Source of the DNA: Drosophila miranda
Taxonomy: Eukaryota; Arthropoda; Insecta; Diptera; Drosophilidae
Direction: 5' to 3'
Assembly: GCF_003369915.1 (NCBI RefSeq)
Contig: NC_046676.1
Span: forward strand, 19,574,001 to 19,638,000
Length of the DNA stretch: 64,000 nucleotides
The translations under genes were made by a program, and so were the position numbers. Shown here one piece after another: positions 35,313 to 46,261 of this stretch (position 1 is its first letter; each line of letters begins with the position of its first letter). The notes beneath the pieces were generated by a model. The model worked only from the letters and a program-made list of their open reading frames with translations. It did no database searches and had not been told where the DNA came from.

Positions 35313-36159
35313 TGGCACTTGACGCTTTCGATGCTAAGTGTTACCGATATCGCGGTGTATCCCACTCCGGGAAGGGGCGCAAGAGCACGGAGCAACGTCT
35401 TTTAGCCAAATTGTCAAATTGCCAAATTGTTGGCAATGGTGTTGGCTGGCACTTGGCTTGATTGGCTTCTGCGCCAGCTGCTGGTCACGTAATTAGCACC
35501 ATAGGCAAAGGGACTCTAAACAGGAGTCGCAACTGCGGTGAGGAAAATGCGTCACATAGTCGTACAATATTTTTGTCGTTTGCATTTAGCACTACGATTT
35601 TGATTTTGATTTCGATTTTAATTAAACTTTTCCATGACGCACTTATTAATCAAAGGCACTAATCTGAAGAGATCCGACAGCTGAGTCTTTTACGCACCGG
35701 ATGGAAACACAGGATTGTGGCCTTTGGGTAGGGTAAACGGAAATTTCAATGGGAATGGAGCGAAGGAGTGGCGGAGCGGGGCAACACGGAAGCCGGCAGA
35801 CAGGTAGACAGGTCGAGTCGTAAAGCTGATCGGTTAATTGTCGTCGCATAGCGATGAGTGAGATATATCTCCTAAACCGAATCGGAACCAATTTGAAGAT
35901 AATTATGTGCGCGAGATGCTCAACTTATGCAAATCTCCGTTTGATGACGCATTAAACTACAGCTTCGTCTTCGGTCTTCGGCTTTGCGCTTGGGCTTGGA
36001 AAATTGTCAACACACAGGTTGCGGGGCTCGAACCGAGTTGTAGGCACTTGAAAATTGACTTTCATGCTTGAGGAGACTGAAGGTCGAGTGGGTCTTGAAA
36101 TGGTAATGAGCTCCGCTTCACTGAATTGGCCTGCCCTGGCCTGGCCAGACCTGGGTGGG

Positions 36160-36200
36160 AGCCGTTGCCGTTGCCGTTGCCGTTGCCGATGCCGATGCCG
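36160..36200. repeat. (GCCGTT)n hexanucleotide repeat
   Basis: Four GCCGTT copies followed by GCCGAT variants. Confidence 0.8.
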
Positions 36201-37310
36201 GAGACAAACACAGCTGATTATTGGAGGAGGTCGCCCTTACCCTCACACCGCACCATGCCACACGTGATTAGAACCCGATCAAGAATCAAGAATCCATCTA
36301 CGCTTACTCTTAGAGCCTCGATGCTGAACCCGATTGACAAGGCAAGTCTTGGTCCCGTGTCAATGGCCAACCGGTTGGGGGCCGCCGCATGCCAAAATAA
36401 AGCAAATGCCATCGGATTTATACAATTGGATATCATTTAGCGAAATTGCCCATCAACACCTATCAACATCCATCTATCCAGAGACCCAAAACCCCACCAC
36501 GGATCCAAAGTCTGACTCTGCCTACCTTTCTTTTCCTCTCCTCTCCGTTTGTTTGTCGCTTCGCTTGGTTTTTTTTTTTTTTGGGTATTTTTAGACGGGG
36601 AGCACAGAGATCTCTGCCTGGCACAACGAATTTCATTTCATTTAATTAGTTTCTTGAGCCGAAAGCCGGTTTGGAACGCAATAAGACAAATGGCTGGCGA
36701 TAAGCGGTCCCCAGAGGCCGACGTCAACAAATGTCAGAGAGTGAAAAACAATATTAAATTGGTACTCGTCTTATCAATAGGCATTTGCGTGATTTGGATT
36801 ATTCGGTATTATTTGGTTCTACCCTGATTACAGGCGACATTCCAGAGAGGCTCTCTAAGCGATCGCCAAGTGAATCATTGGAATCCCTTGAATTACTCGG
36901 AAATGCACTCGTTCTAATTGAGACAGTAATGTGGGTTCAACATCGCCGTGAAGGCTTCCGTGGAGGAGTGGGAATCAGAGTCGGCAAAGTGCTAATCAGC
37001 TTTGACTGGGATGCGCTTTCTGCGGGGCATTGATTCACGATTGATTCATTCTCGAGGCAGGCACCCACAGGCGACAAAAAGTGAGAAAGGGGCACGTTTC
37101 CATTTCACCAGACCTAAACAGAGGGGAGCACTTCTCACATTGGACTGGGACCCAGTCACACGTCATCTGTGGATATAGGTGGACTAATTATCACTAGGTT
37201 CGTCACACGCCTGATCTGATGTCAGTGCTTGGTGTTTTCTTCGATTAAGCCTTAATTTGATTTGGTTTGGGCAAAGACCATCATGGAAAATTTGACAGGT
37301 CTAATTAGTT

Positions 37311-38717
37311 TTTTTTTTATTTTTTTTATTTTTATTTTTATTAAGCGATGAATCCGTACATTGCATATAACGTATCTTAACATCACTGGTAAATAATATT
37401 GGGGTAGCCAAACCTAATGCTAAATGCGAGAGGACTTACAAAAAATATAATATTATAATATTGGGAGGGAAACTTAGAGTTGGCCAATAGTTTTGGCAAA
37501 ACCCAATCTCTTCAACCGCCTCAAAGGCCTGGCAGGTAGTAATCGTCTGGCGAGCATACTATGGTGTCTAATTAGCCTGTCACTGTATCTGCTGGTGTGC
37601 CTTCCAATCTGCTCCTCTACTGTATGCAGATTCAAATCCCGATGTAGGGTGGAGCCGCGCACGTACCAAGGGCAGTTCGTTATTTGCCTCATGGCGCGAT
37701 TCTGCAAGACCTGTATCCGTTTATAGTTCGATTTGGCAGCTATACCCCAAATCTGCACACCGTAGAGCCAGATCGGGGCTACACAGTGTACATAAACTGC
37801 TCTTTTGGCTCTCAGTGACATGGTGCTTCTTCTGTTAATCAGCCACCGCAATTGCTGCATTCTTTGCCCACATTTACGAGCCGTAGCTTTCAAGTGTGGA
37901 CCAAAAGTAAGACGCTTATCAAGGGTGATACCGAGATACTTTGCTTGCTCTGGTTGGTCCAAAGTTACGCCTTCAAACTTTATGGGTGGGGTGTGGTCTA
38001 TGAGCGCTTTCAGGGTGAAGCATGGATTGGTGGTCTTCAGTGGGTTGACTTTTAAATTCCATCTTTTGCACCAAGCTGCCAAAGAGTAGAGGTACTCTTG
38101 GAGACCATCTGCTGCCTCAAGGCGGCACTTGGAGCTGTAGAGCAGTGCTATATCGTCCGCGTAGGTAGCAAGCAGAGCCTTACGGGGGGCCTCCATATGT
38201 TGCTCGCTTGGGGAGGGTAGATCTGCAGTATAGATAGAGTAAAGCAGCGGGCCAAGGACGCTGCCCTGTGGAACTCCAGCTCTCATTTGGCAAGGTGTTG
38301 AATGTGTGTTCCTGAACCTGACCATAAACTGACGTCCTTCCAAGTATGATCGTAGGACACCGTAGTATGGTGCTGGGAACAGTTTTTTAATTTTGCTCAG
38401 TAGGCCGTTATGCCAAACTCTATCGAAGGCTTGCTGCATATCAATGAAGACTGCATTACAGTATTCTAGATCATCATAGGCCTGTAGGATGTGTCCTGCC
38501 AATCTGTGGACTTGCTCCACTGTGCCGTGTCCCTCCCGAAAGCCAAACTGGTGATCCGGAAAGATACGGCATTCCTTGATTATACTACCAAGACGATTGG
38601 CAAGAAGCCTCTCCCATACCTTAGATAAGGAAGACAAAAGACTTATTGGCCGATACGACTCAGGGTCGTCCTCCGGTATTCCAGGCTTATGGATCAGTAT
38701 GGATGTTATTGGGTGTG
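37311..38717 (-). mobile_element. 5'-truncated jockey-clade non-LTR retrotransposon (LINE)
   Basis: The minus strand encodes the C-terminal part of a reverse transcriptase, open from about 38717 to the stop at 37474. It reads IHKPGIPEDDPESYRPISLL, then FIDMQQAFDRVWH, MRAGVPQGSVLGPLLYSIYT, the catalytic ATYADDIALL, the thumb region AKYLGITLDKRLTFGPHL, and the C-terminal LYGVQIWGIAAKSNYKRIQV typical of the jockey clade. The endonuclease, ORF1 and the start of the RT are missing, as usual for 5'-truncated LINE inserts. A short 3' UTR ends in an A-rich TAAAA/TAAAAA tail at 37365-37311. No clear target-site duplication is seen. The intact remaining frame suggests a fairly recent insertion. Not mobile on its own. 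Confidence 0.9.
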
Positions 38718-39615
38718 TTAAATATGATGGATCTCATGGCATCAATTAAATTCCATTCACGTTTCGTTCTGGTCGCTTCAATACAGTGTTTTCTCAGTTT
38801 CAAATATCGCGCCAAATGATACTAGCGGATGGCTTGTGGCGTCCCCTATATAGCTGTGAAAGTTTTCCAATAGTGACTCAACCAATCGGCTTGAATGCGC
38901 ATTGCAGGATGTTTTAGCACGAAGGTTACATTTGGATGCATTATAGACTATAATTTATAGTTCATTCTATTTTGTTCCCTCTCTAGGCCATACACCTTGC
39001 CACTTTTGGGAGATTAGTAGTCCATTGTAGATCAGTATTAAAACAGGGAACAGGGTGACCGTTTACGGTATTTTTAATACTTTTTGGTATTTTTTAGGTC
39101 AAAATTGAACCGACTGTATATTGGTATATAATGGTCGACTTCATCAATCTATTATTTTTAATTTTAAGCGGTATATAGAAATCCAATAAAAGCAAATATT
39201 TAGAATACGCTAGTCAAGTAGAAAGTTGATTCATTAATGGCCTAAAATTATGTGGGTTGAGCTAAATGTTCGATTTAGCTGGGAATATTCGACGGAAGAT
39301 AAAAAACGAGGAATATGATACATTTTCGGTATTTTATAGAGTGAGACCGTATAAGTTATTGGGACTTGCTCTCTTTTTTTTGGGACTTACTCTCTATTTT
39401 GTGGTGGGAAATTTTCTCAAATTGAGGGAATTTTTCCGGGATACAATGTCCTTTTCAGCTCAACAATGTCCCTTGCATTCCATCCCCACTTACGTTTTCA
39501 TACGTTTTATGTTGATGGCAACATTCATTTGTAAGGGCCAGACTCATGTGCCGTGAAATCGAGCAGCATTGTTCCACAACATTGCGCGGATTGAGCAACA
39601 TTTTGCATACCCTGG
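38718..39615. other. Intergenic with decayed module copy
   Basis: No gene. Holds GGTGACCGTTTACGGTATTT at about 39055, and a diverged copy of the motif-6 module (about 39050-39335). The rest is AT-rich unique sequence. Confidence 0.5.
39050..39335 (+). repeat. Dispersed motif-6 module, decayed copy
   Basis: Matches the 29.6-29.96 kb copy in reverse: GGGTGACCGTTTACGGTATT, then TTTTGGTATTTTTTAGGTCAA, GAACCGAC, and later AATCCAATAAAAGCAAAT, TTGATTCATTAATGGC, AAACGAGGAATATGATAC and TTCGGTATTTTATAG. It lies upstream of the Nol9 array but no gene starts directly after it. Confidence 0.7.
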
Positions 39616-40189
39616 GAAATGGATGTTAAAGAACCGAAAAAATGTTTGTCATCTAATGCACCAATAAAGGCCAAAACTAGTCAGTTTCTGTTTTAAAGGT
39701 ATTTCAACGATATTTTGCAGGTTTTGGTCTTCTTACAGAAACCAAGCATGGGTACCGGGATCGAGATATATTTACAAGACCCTAATCATATGCATTAAAA
39801 TGTCCAAAACATAACAATCTGAGATCATTTCTATATTAATTGCGTCTTGAAACAGCTTGGAAAAACAGTTTCTTCATATATTTCAACGAAATAGGGTATA
39901 CCTGTGCCCACACTCCGGTTGACTGACATTTCACACTCACTTACGTTGCCACTGTTTTTTTGTTGACCCTTTTTGCTTAAACCTTGTTTTATACACTATA
40001 CAATAAAAGTCAGGGTACTTAAAAGTAGTCAATCAGGTAAAAAATGTATTCATTAATAGCCTGAAATTATATGGGCAAAGCTAAACGTTTTAGTTAGTCA
40101 GCATTATTCAACGGAATAAAGGAATTGAGCAATTGGAACGATTTTTCTCTTACGTTTCATTTGTTTGACCATTTTCGCTAAAACCTTTT

Positions 40190-40440
40190 TTTACACAAAA
40201 TGCAATAAAAGCAAGGACTAAAAACTAGCCAACCTTGAAGAAAATAGATTCATTAATCGGATAAAATGATGTGGGCATGGCTAAATTATCTATATAGCTA
40301 GTAATATTCCATGGAATATCAAAAACGAGGAATATGTAAAATATAACTTGATTTCGTCAGTATATTTACGGTATATTTTTAAAATGAGATGCCATATTTC
40401 TGAGAGCCGTACGATATTCGATAAGTCAGCTGATTTGTTT
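40190..40440 (+). promoter_or_regulatory. Nol9-type promoter with motif-6 repeats (repeated in all units)
   Basis: GTCAGTATATTTACGGTAT and ATTTTTAAAATGAG lie about 120 bases before the ATG, followed by CGATAAGTCAGCTGATTTG (E-box motif 5 type) and TTATCGACTG. The same block recurs at about 42113-42363, 44037-44287 and 45959-46209. No TATA box. The upstream 200 bases form the dispersed module also found at the METTL6 and Hyccin genes. A related diverged half-module lies at 40000-40120. Confidence 0.6.
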
Positions 40441-40492
40441 TACTTTTTATCGACTGTTCACATGCGCCGGGTTTCTTTTGTTTGACTGAAAA

Positions 40493-41621
40493 ATGACTGA
40501 TATGTTTGTTAAAGCAAAATTAAAACGAGAAACTCAACAGGTGGACCAAGAATTAACTAAGAAACTCGCTGGGAAGCAGTGTAACATGTGGGACACCATT
40601 GAAGCTGAGTCTGAGGGCACCGCACACGCTTCAGATATTCTTGCGCCAAAGAAGCGATCAGTCTCCTGGATACCAACCACTGCGGGTTGTCTAAAAAAAT
40701 TTAAGAAATCTGATGTTGGCATTGGTGTGGAGCCCAAAACAGAAGTCGCAAATAAAATATGGTCGGAATTTGGTTACTTGCAGGATGGTATGTACTTCAA
40801 ATAAATCAAACTAAACTATTCACAACTGCTTTACTAAAGAAACCATTGATATTGCCGATTCCACAGAGGATTCCAGTGAATCCGAGCTGGACCTGGAGGC
40901 ATCTCATGATACGTCCTCTGAAGCGGGACCTCTTGGGAGTAACAGTAACTCTGATGATGACCAAAAGACTGATTTTTTTCTATACACACGTGAGTACTAA
41001 ACGTCTCAATCTATTTTTCTCTATTAATATTGTTTTATTATAGAATCTAAGACTGCCTGGCGAGTGCCAATGGTACTTGAAAAAACAATCAAAAAATGTG
41101 TTTACTTTCCTAAAAATAAGAACGCTCAATCAACAAACCGTTTATGTGTGACGGGATCCATTCAAAAGATCGTCATTTTCTACAACGATGAGAAATCCGC
41201 AACCATAAAAGAGCTCACCGATGGGCATGACTGTGGAATTAAAACTCAGGAATCGACTATCCAATCCATTAACGATAAAGAAGCTGGAATTGATCCGGAT
41301 AAAGAATATAAAATACCAATTGATGATAAAGAGGCTTTGTATTTGGCCTCTCCATTCGCTATTAACGAAGCTCCACTGGAAGATCAACAAGATGCGGAGA
41401 CAAAAGCACTATCGTCATCGGAAGCCGAACCACAGCTATTCAACGAGGATCTTGGTTCCTGCACCCTGAAGGATGAAAAGATTTGCGACATAAAAGTTCT
41501 ACCAGAAGCACAGCAGGACTCAGATGCAGTCTCTAATCAGGAAATGGATGTTAAAGAACCGAAAAAATTTTTGTCATCTAATGCACCAATAAAGGCCAAA
41601 ACTAGTCAGTTTCTGTTTTAA
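40493..41621 (+). CDS. Truncated Nol9 paralog, copy 1
   Basis: Exons 40493-40787, 40840-40989 and 41044-41621 encode 340 residues: the N-terminal ~310 residues of Nol9 followed by a tail absent from Nol9, VSNQEMDVKEPKKFLSSNAP and KAKTSQFLF. The donor and acceptor sites are the same as in full Nol9. The junction follows ...QQDSDA: relative to copy 4 two bases are missing and the frame shifts into the tail. The P-loop kinase domain is gone, so no RNA-kinase activity is possible. It has its own promoter and an open frame. It may be expressed as an N-terminal-only Nol9 fragment or be a neutral duplicate. It shares ...KIWSEFGYLQ and VLEKTIKK with copy 4. Confidence 0.75.
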
Positions 41622-42415
41622 AGGTATTTCAACGATATTTTGCAGGTTTTGGTCTTCTTACAGAAACCAAGCATGGGTACCGGGATCGAGATATATTTAC
41701 AAGACCCTAATCATATGCATTAAAATGTCCAAAACATAACAATCTGAGATCATTTCTATATTAATTACGTCTTGAAACAGCTTGGAAAAACAGTTTCTTC
41801 ATATTTCAACGAAATAGGGTATACCTGTGCCCACACTCCGGTTGACTGACATTTCACACTCACTTACGTTGCCACTGTTTTTTTGTTGACCCTTTTTGCT
41901 TAAACCTTGTTTTATACACTATACAATAAAAGTCAGGGTACTTAAAAGTAGTCAATCAGGTAAAAAATGTATTCATTAATAGCCTGAAATTATATGGGCA
42001 AAGCTAAACGTTTTAGTTAGTCAGCATTATTCAACGGAATAAAGGAATTGAGCAATTGGAACGATTTTTCTCTTACGTTTCATTTGTTTGACCATTTTCG
42101 CTAAAACCTTTTTTTACACAAAATGCAATAAAAGCAAGGACTAAAAACTAGCCAACCTTGAAGAAAATAGATTCATTAATCGGATAAAATGATGTGGGCA
42201 TGGCTAAATTATCTATATAGCTAGTAATATTCCATGGAATATCAAAAACGAGGAATATGTAAAATATAACTTGATTTCGTCAGTATATTTACGGTATATT
42301 TTTAAAATGAGATGCCATATTTCTGAGAGCCGTACGATATTCGATAAGTCAGCTGATTTGTTTTACTTTTTATCGACTGTTCACATGCGCCGGGTTTCTT
42401 TTGTTTGACTGAAAA

Positions 42416-43544
42416 ATGACTGATATGTTTGTTAAAGCAAAATTAAAACGAGAAACTCAACAGGTGGACCAAGAATTAACTAAGAAACTCGCTGGGAAGC
42501 AGTGTAACATGTGGGACACCATTGAAGCTGAGTCTGAGGGCACCGCACACGCTTCAGATATTCTTGCGCCAAAGAAGCGATCAGTCTCCTGGATACCAAC
42601 CACTGCGGGTTGTCTAAAAAAATTTAAGAAATCTGATGTTGGCATTGGTGTGGAGCCCAAAACAGAAGTCGCAAATAAAATATGGTCGGAATTGCGTTAC
42701 TTGCAGGATGGTATGTACTTCAAATAAATCAAACTAAACTATTCACAACTGCTTTACTAAAGAAACCATTGATATTGCCGATTCCACAGAGGATTCCAGT
42801 GAATCCGAGCTGGACCTGGAGGCATCTCATGATACGTCCTCTGAAGCGGGACCTCTTGGGAGTAACAGTAACTCTGATGATGACCAAAAGACTGATTTTT
42901 TTCTATACACACGTGAGTACTAAACGTCTCAATCTATTTTTCTCTATTAATATTGTTTTATTATAGAATCTAAGACTGCCTGGCGGGTGCCAATGGTACT
43001 TGAAAGAAAAATCAAAAAATGTGTTTACTTTCCTAAAAATAAGAACGCTCAATCAACAAACCGTTTATGTGTGACGGGATCCATTCAAAAGATCGTCATT
43101 TTCTACAACGATGAGAAATCCGCAACCATAAAAGAGCTCACCGATGGGCATGACTGTGGAATTAAAACTCAGGAATCGACTATCCAATCCATCAACGATA
43201 AAGAAGCTGGAATTGATCCGGATAAAGAATATAAAATACCAATTGATGATAAAGAGGCTTTGTATTTGGCCTCTCCATTCGCTATTAACGAAGCTCCACT
43301 GGAAGATCAACAAGATGCGGAGACAAAAGCACTATCGTCATCGGAAGCCGAACCACAGCTATTCAACGAGGATCTTGGTTCCTGCACCCTGAAGGATGAA
43401 AAGATTTGCGACATAAAAGTTCTACCAGAAGCACAGCAGGACTCAGATGCAGTCTCTAATCAGGAAATGGATGTTAAAGAACCGAAAAAATTTTTGTCAT
43501 CTAATGCACCAATAAAGGCCAAAACTAGTCAGTTTCTGTTTTAA
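42416..43544 (+). CDS. Truncated Nol9 paralog, copy 2
   Basis: Exons 42416-42710, 42763-42912 and 42967-43544, 340 residues, with the same structure and tail as copy 1. Distinguishing residues: KIWSELRYLQ instead of EFGYLQ, and VLERKIKK instead of VLEKTIKK, both shared with copy 3; LAGKQCN is shared with copy 1. No stop or splice-site change is seen. Lacks the kinase and C-terminal domains. Confidence 0.75.
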
Positions 43545-44339
43545 AGGTATTTCAACGATATTTTGCAGGTTTTGGTCTTCTTACAGAAACCAAGCATGGG
43601 TACCGGGATCGAGATATATTTACAAGACCCTAATCATATGCATTAAAATGTCCAAAACATAACAATCTGAGATCGTTTCTATATTAATTGCGTCTTGAAA
43701 CAGCTTGGAAAAACAGTTTCTTCATATATTTCAACGAAATAGGGTATACCTGTGCCCACACTCCGGTTGACTGACATTTCACACTCACTTACGTTGCCAC
43801 TGTTTTTTTGTTGACCCTTTTTGCTTAAACCTTGTTTTATACACTATACAATAAAAGTCAGAGTACTTAAAAGTAGTCAATCAGGTAAAAAATGTATTCA
43901 TTAATAGCCTGAAATTATATGGGCAAAGCTATACGTTTTAGTTAGTCAGCATTATTCAACGGAATAAAGGAATTGAGCAATTGGAACGATTTTTCTCTTA
44001 CGTTTCATTTGTTTGACCATTTTCGCTAAAACCTTTTTTTACACAAAATGCAATAAAAGCAAGGACTAAAAACTAGCCAACCTTGAAGAAAATAGATTCA
44101 TTAATCGGATAAAATGATGTGGGCATGGCTAAATTATCTATATAGCTAGTAATATTCCATGGAATATCAAAAACGAGGAATATGTAAAATATAACTTGAT
44201 TTCGTCAGTATATTTACGGTATATTTTTAAAATGAGATGCCATATTTCTGAGAGCCGTACGATATTCGATAAGTCAGCTGATTTGTTTTACTTTTTATCG
44301 ACTGTTCACATGCGCCGGGTTCTTTTGTTTGACTGAAAA

Positions 44340-45465
44340 ATGACTGATATGTTTGTTAAAGCAAAATTAAAACGAGAAACTCAACAGGTGGACCAAGAAT
44401 TAACTAAGAAACTCGCTGTGAAGCAGTGTAACATGTGGGACACCATTGAAGCTGAGTCTGAGGGCACCGCACACGCTTCAGATATTCTTGCGCCAAAGAA
44501 GCGATCAGTCTCCTGGATACCAACCACTGCGGGTTGTCTAAAAAAATTTAAGAAATCTGATGTTGGCATTGGTGTGGAGCCCAAAACAGAAGTCGCAAAT
44601 AAAATATGGTCGGAATTGCGTTACTTGCAGGATGGTATGTACTTCAAATAAATCAAACTAAACTATTCACAACTGCTTTACTAAAGAAACCATTGATATT
44701 GCCGATTCCACAGAGGATTCCAGTGAATCCGAGCTGGACCTGGAGGCATCTCATGATACGTCCTCTGAAGCGGGACCTCTTGGGAGCAGTAACTCTGATG
44801 ATGACCAAAAGACTGATTTTTTTCTATACACACGTGAGTACTAAACGTCTCAATCTATTTTTCTCTATTAATATTGTTTTATTATAGAATCTAAGACTGC
44901 CTGGCGGGTGCCAATGGTACTTGAAAGAAAAATCAAAAAATGTGTTTACTTTCCTAAAAATAAGAACGCTCAATCAACAAACCGTTTATGTGTGACGGGA
45001 TCCATTCAAAAGATCGTTATTTTCTACAACGATGAGAAATCCGCAACCATAAAAGAGCTCACCGATTGGCATGACTGTGGAATTAAAACTCAGGAATCGA
45101 CTATCCAATCCATCAACGATAAAGAAGCTGGAATTGATCCGGATAAAGAATATAAAATACCAATTGATGATAAAGAGGCTTTGTATTTGGCCTCTCCATT
45201 CGCTATTAACGAAGCTCCACTGGAAGATCAACAAGATGCGGAGACAAAAGCACTATCGTCATCGGAAGCCGAACCACAGCTATTCAACGAGGATCTTGGT
45301 TCCTGCACCCTGAAGGATGAAAAGATTTGCGACATAAAAGTTCTACCAGAAGCACAGCAGGACTCAGATGCAGTCTCTAATCAGGAAATGGATGTTAAAG
45401 AACCGAAAAAATTTTTGTCATCTAATGCACCAATAAAGGCCAAAACTAGTCAGTTTCTGTTTTAA
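44340..45465 (+). CDS. Truncated Nol9 paralog, copy 3
   Basis: Exons 44340-44634, 44687-44833 and 44888-45465, 339 residues. Exon 2 has an in-frame 3-base deletion (GPLGSSNSDD instead of GPLGSNSNSDD). It has LAVKQCN as in copy 4, ELRYLQ and LERKIKK as in copy 2, and a private change ELTDWHDCG for ELTDGHDCG. The frame remains open through the shared tail. The upstream region has one T fewer in the CGGGTTTCTTTTG leader. Confidence 0.75.
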
Positions 45466-46261
45466 AGGTATTTCAACGATATTTTGCAGGTTTTGGTCTT
45501 CTTACAGAAACCAAGCATGGGTACCGGGATCGAGATATATTTACAAGACCCTAATCATATGCATTAAAATGTCCAAAACATAACAATCTGAGATCATTTC
45601 TATATTAATTGCGTCTTGAAACAGCTTGGAAAAACAGTTTCTTCATATATTTCAACGAAATAGGGTATACCTGTGCCCACACTCCGGTTGACTGACATTT
45701 CACACTCACTTACGTTGCCACTGTTTTTTTGTTGACCCTTTTTGCTTAAACCTTGTTTTATACACTATACAATAAAAGTCAAGGTACTTAAAAGTAGTCA
45801 ATCAGGTAAAAAATGTATTCATTAATAGCCTGAAATTATATGGGCAAAGCTAAACGTTTTAGTTAGTCAGCATTATTCAACGGAATAAAGGAATTGAGCA
45901 ATTGGAACGATTTTTCTCTTACGTTTCATTTGTTTGACCATTTTCGCTAAAACCTTTTTTTACACAAAATGCAATAAAAGCAAGGACTAAAAACTAGCCA
46001 ACCTTGAAGAAAATAGATTCATTAATCGGATAAAATGATGTGGGCATGGCTAAATTATCTATATAGCTAGTAATATTCCATGGAATATCAAAAACGAGGA
46101 ATATGTAAAATATAACTTGATTTCGTCAGTATATTTACGGTATATTTTTAAAATGAGATGCCATATTTCTGAGAGCCGTACGATATTCGATAAGTCAGCT
46201 GATTTGTTTTACTTTTTATCGACTGTTCACATGCGCCGGGTTTCTTTTGTTTGACTGAAAA

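Larger units (their letters stand above)
35161..37310. other. Gene-poor intergenic stretch
   Basis: No supported gene. Short frames exist but are low complexity or match nothing. Contains a CTCCA pentanucleotide tract (35255-35312), a GCCGTT/GCCGAT hexanucleotide tract (36160-36200) and an 18-base T run (36567-36584). Confidence 0.5.

Noticed and set aside
39266-39556. A 96-codon plus-strand frame before the Nol9 array
   Set aside because: It overlaps the decayed motif-6 module and has no conserved features.
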